Of a stretch of DNA of 64,000 nt, positions 61,531-64,000 are shown in pieces (the first letter of the stretch is position 1; each line of letters begins with the position of its first letter). Source of the stretch: Sphingobacteriales bacterium. Lineage in GTDB: Bacteria; Bacteroidota; Bacteroidia; Chitinophagales; CAIOSU01. The translations under genes and the position numbers were made by a program. The DNA is taken from positions 1 to 64,000 of the forward strand of contig JAIXOI010000048.1 in assembly GCA_027486795.1 (NCBI GenBank), given 5' to 3'. The notes under the pieces were generated by a model. It was not told the origin of the DNA, ran no database searches, and saw only the letters and a program-made list of their open reading frames with translations.

Positions 61531-62925
61531 TCATAAGGTTTTCAAATACTCAATCAACTTAGCTCTTTCATCGGCGGTCAATCCATCGCCATAAGTGTGA
61601 CCGCCATTGCCATAGCCAGAGATGGAGGTGTTGTAAGTGTTTTTATCCGTTGGGCCTGTTTCGGTGGTGTAGTTCCAGCCAATTCTAGACCAGTCGTAGT
61701 CGGTATCGGTAAAGCTCCTGCGCCAAAAGCTTGGCCGCTGCGGGCTGTTCAATAAATCTTCCAGCGATGGCACCGAGCCATTGTGCAAATAAGGTGCCGT
61801 GGCCCAAATGCCATCCAATGGCGGAGCAACGTATCCTGAGCTAGGCTGCAACCTTGCATCGCCATTTACATTGCCCAACCAACTGGCATTAAACCAATTG
61901 GCAAAATTGGTCACGAAAAAGAAGTAGTTTGCATACACAGGGTCGGTACCTACCTCGCTTTGCGACACCAAAAGGTTAGGGTAACTCTCAACGCTGCCAT
62001 ATACACCGTGGCATCGGGCGCAATTGTTGGTAAATATGGTTTGCCCTTCGGCGGCCAGGTTTTGGTCAATTGCTTTAGGATAAGCTGGTGGCTGCAATTG
62101 CTCAATCCAAGCCAGTACATCGTCAAAGTTATCGTGTATGCGGTGCGCCTCGGCAGAGTCGGTAATACCTACCAAAGTAACCTGCATCAGCAGTTTCGTA
62201 AAATCGCCACGGCCCATGCCATTGTAGTATAGGGCGTGTTTCTTTTTCACGTTCCACAGTGGCGGCACATCCGAAGCGGTAAGGCCAGCTGTTACATCAA
62301 AATAGTTTTGTGGCAGCCATGCCACGCTCACTGGGTCGCGATGGGCTACTACCGATTGCTCCAATATAAAGGCAGGGTTAACGCCGGCAAATGGCGTAAC
62401 AATATCGGATGCCGAAGCAGATGCCCCGCGAAACAAAGGCGCAAAGGTGATGGCCTCTGGCGAGTTGGCGCCGTATTGGTCGTTTATCAATGCATTAGCC
62501 AAAACGAACGAACCCGTGTTGTCATCGGTAAAATCGGAAAAGCTATTGCCCAACCCCAATATAAACTGCCCATCGATACTAGCGGAGTGGCAGCCAAAGC
62601 AGGTAATACCACCAACGGCCAAAACCGTATCAACATAATAGGCATTGAAATTGCGCGGAATAACATCATTGGGTGCGGTTCGACCCAGCAAGTTGCTGTT
62701 ATCCTGACCAAAAAACTGGGTAAATACATTGTAAGGTATACCACCGCCAATGAAATTGCCGTAGCGCAAAAAGTCGTAGCCCGCAGCGACATTTCCCGTG
62801 CTCACTTGCGTGCTAGGTTCAATGTAGATAAGGCCATCGCTAGGGTCAGTATCCTCCTTATCCTTTTTACAGCCTAAAGAAAAGATGAGGTTAACGGATA
62901 AGATGAACAGTATATATCGGTGCAC
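61531..62925 (-). CDS. Di-haem c-type cytochrome lipoprotein (cytochrome c peroxidase-like)
   Basis: 464 residues, GTG start at 62925. Lipobox SLGC-KKDKEDTD with Cys near residue 19, so anchored in the periplasm. Two haem-binding CxxCH motifs: GITCFGCHSAS (residue ~113) and NNCARCHGVYG (residue ~296). APYLHNGSVPSLEDLL near the C-terminus is the conserved block of di-haem peroxidase/MauG-type proteins and supplies an axial ligand region. The spacing between haems (~180 residues) fits that family. The usual electron partner is not adjacent. The role is peroxide reduction or oxidative protein modification; which one is unknown. Confidence 0.88.
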   Translation of the reverse strand: MHRYILFILSVNLIFSLGCKKDKEDTDPSDGLIYIEPSTQVSTGNVAAGYDFLRYGNFIGGGIPYNVFTQFFGQDNSNLLGRTAPNDVIPRNFNAYYVDTVLAVGGITCFGCHSASIDGQFILGLGNSFSDFTDDNTGSFVLANALINDQYGANSPEAITFAPLFRGASASASDIVTPFAGVNPAFILEQSVVAHRDPVSVAWLPQNYFDVTAGLTASDVPPLWNVKKKHALYYNGMGRGDFTKLLMQVTLVGITDSAEAHRIHDNFDDVLAWIEQLQPPAYPKAIDQNLAAEGQTIFTNNCARCHGVYGSVESYPNLLVSQSEVGTDPVYANYFFFVTNFANWFNASWLGNVNGDARLQPSSGYVAPPLDGIWATAPYLHNGSVPSLEDLLNSPQRPSFWRRSFTDTDYDWSRIGWNYTTETGPTDKNTYNTSISGYGNGGHTYGDGLTADERAKLIEYLKTL

Positions 62926-63067
62926 GTGCCAGGTTTTTGGTGCGGTTAAATTATGGAAATTCTTAGTTTATTGCATATTCAATCACAATAATTACTAAGA
63001 GCAGCCTAATTCTTTGTTAAGATTGTGCAAATAGTGCAACTCTTAACTAAGAAAATACCATTTTGCC

Positions 63068-63075
63068 TATATTTG
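63068..63075 (+). promoter_or_regulatory. -7 box TATATTTG upstream of the aldolase gene
   Basis: Perfect TAnnTTTG 32 nt before the ATG at 63107, giving a ~25-nt leader. No TTG was identified at the standard -33 spacing. Confidence 0.6.
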
Positions 63076-63106
63076 CACCTGATTTACCAAAGAAAAACAA
63101 TTACGC

Positions 63107-64000
63107 ATGTCATTAAGCAAAATTCAGGAGCTATTGGGCGATCAAGCCAGCTACCTTTTGGAGCACGAGAGCAAGACCGTTAGCAAAGATTTGTTGCACC
63201 TGCCTGGCCCCGATTTTATCGATCGTGTATGGAAAGATAGCAACCGCAGTCCGCAAGTATTGCGCAACTTGGCTGCCATAAACAACCATGGCCGCTTGGC
63301 TGGTACTGGCTACGTTTCTATTTTGCCAGTTGACCAAGGCATTGAGCACACTGCTGGTGCATCGTTTGCCCCTAACCCTATCTATTTTGACTCGGAGAAC
63401 ATCGTGAAATTGGCCATCGAAGGTGGTTGCAATGCTGTGGCTTCAACGTATGGTGTGTTGGGTAGCGTGGCGCGCAAGTATTCGCACAAAATCCCTTTTA
63501 TTGTTAAAATAAACCACAACGAGCTACTTACTTACCCTAATAAGTTCGACCAGATAATGTTCGGCACCGTGAAAAGTGCTTACGACATGGGTGCTGCTGC
63601 TGTGGGAGCTACTATATACTTCGGTTCGGAAGAATCGACCCGCCAGATACAAGAAGTGGCCGAGGCGTTTGAATATGCCCACGAGCTAGGTATGGCTACC
63701 GTGCTTTGGTGCTACTTGCGCAACAACGGTTTTAAGGTTGGTGATAAGGATTTCCACGTTTCGGCTGACATTACCGGGCAAGCAAACCACTTGGGCGTAA
63801 CCATTCAGGCGGATATCATCAAACAAAAACTACCAGAAAACAACGGTGGTTTTAACGAAATCAAATTCGGCAAAACCCACAAGAAGGTTTACAGCGATTT
63901 GAGCACCGACCACCCTATCGACCTTTGCCGCTACCAAGTGGTAAACTGCTACATGGGCCGCAATGGCTTGATTAACTCTGGCGGTGCTTCTAGTGGCGCT
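63107..64000 (+). CDS. fbaB: Class I fructose-bisphosphate aldolase, FbaB type (runs off the right edge)
   Basis: 298 codons up to the window end, open throughout. [20 protein letters not shown] opens the gene; [20 protein letters not shown] is the FbaB/DhnA-type phosphate-region motif. [24 protein letters not shown] (with the strand that carries active residues) and the tail [15 protein letters not shown], a phosphate-binding loop, follow. It cleaves fructose 1,6-bisphosphate in glycolysis or works in reverse in gluconeogenesis, through a Schiff-base lysine. It has its own promoter box. The C-terminus is outside the window. Confidence 0.92.
   Translation, partial: MSLSKIQELLGDQASYLLEHESKTVSKDLLHLPGPDFIDRVWKDSNRSPQVLRNLAAINNHGRLAGTGYVSILPVDQGIEHTAGASFAPNPIYFDSENIVKLAIEGGCNAVASTYGVLGSVARKYSHKIPFIVKINHNELLTYPNKFDQIMFGTVKSAYDMGAAAVGATIYFGSEESTRQIQEVAEAFEYAHELGMATVLWCYLRNNGFKVGDKDFHVSADITGQANHLGVTIQADIIKQKLPENNGGFNEIKFGKTHKKVYSDLSTDHPIDLCRYQVVNCYMGRNGLINSGGASSGA

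Noticed and set aside
62236-62877. Plus-strand frame of 213 codons
   Set aside because: Lies entirely antisense to the di-haem cytochrome gene, whose CxxCH motifs and lipobox prove the minus strand.
1-64000. tRNA or rRNA genes
   Set aside because: No cloverleaf with a TTCGA-type arm or ribosomal RNA core sequence was recognised; absence is by eye and not by a covariance search.

Overview
The window is a chromosomal segment of a member of the Bacteroidota. Evidence: two large secreted proteins end in type IX secretion (T9SS) sorting domains; there are two TonB-dependent receptors with carboxypeptidase-like N-terminal domains; Shine-Dalgarno sequences are mostly absent; and at least a dozen genes carry the Bacteroidota -7 promoter box TAnnTTTG. 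Gene content (GcdH, PruA, HldD, PBP1C, LptF/G-type permease, class I FbaB, DUF4412 and DUF6265 proteins) suits a free-living environmental lineage of class Bacteroidia. I cannot assign family or genus. No rRNA, tRNA, CRISPR array, integrase or prophage was seen.

Layout. 1-4.7 kb: glycerate kinase (partial), a T9SS-exported beta-propeller protein and a small secreted protein. 4.9-8.6 kb: a transmembrane Ser/Thr kinase with TPR, ankyrin and jelly-roll C-terminal modules, followed by a secreted protein that is a stand-alone copy of the kinase's last module. This is the best candidate for an undescribed system. 8.8-17.6 kb: glutaryl-CoA dehydrogenase, a 33-aa membrane peptide, an 1823-aa T9SS repeat protein, and P5C dehydrogenase. 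17.6-19.3 kb: a REP-associated tyrosine transposase (RAYT) with its palindromes, an AT-rich cargo gene and a fragment of a second RAYT. 19.4-26.7 kb: peroxiredoxin, HldD, ClpP, unknown lipoprotein/TPR/GT-like genes and lipoamide dehydrogenase. 27-34.4 kb: FecA-like receptor with a palindromic operator candidate, PBP1C and small envelope proteins. 34.5-41.5 kb: GuaA, a type 1 periplasmic binding lipoprotein, SxtJ-like and EI24 membrane proteins, a tetrapyrrole-type methylase and a collagen-like protein. 41.6-50.2 kb: PHP-type phosphatase, RibD with an EamA transporter, a permease-PAP2-GT39 envelope operon, peptide deformylase and RuvX. 50.3-64 kb: penicillin-type acylase, SGNH hydrolase, Rpe, a second TonB receptor, cystathionine beta-synthase, an ABC ATPase, a metal/cofactor-binding protein, a di-haem lipoprotein and class I aldolase (partial).

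Most genes are housekeeping or envelope genes in short operons. The striking feature is the intergenic DNA: several families of small interspersed repeats. These are RAYT palindromes, a 55-bp element in two copies, a 225-bp element with GTCATTGCGA ends, CCTGAG...TCGAAGG elements, and many degenerate tandem arrays whose unit is always 7 bp although unit sequence differs by locus. Several -7 boxes lie only 4-8 nt before start codons, predicting nearly leaderless mRNAs. All identities and motif positions here are hand-read from the sequence; no database search was run.
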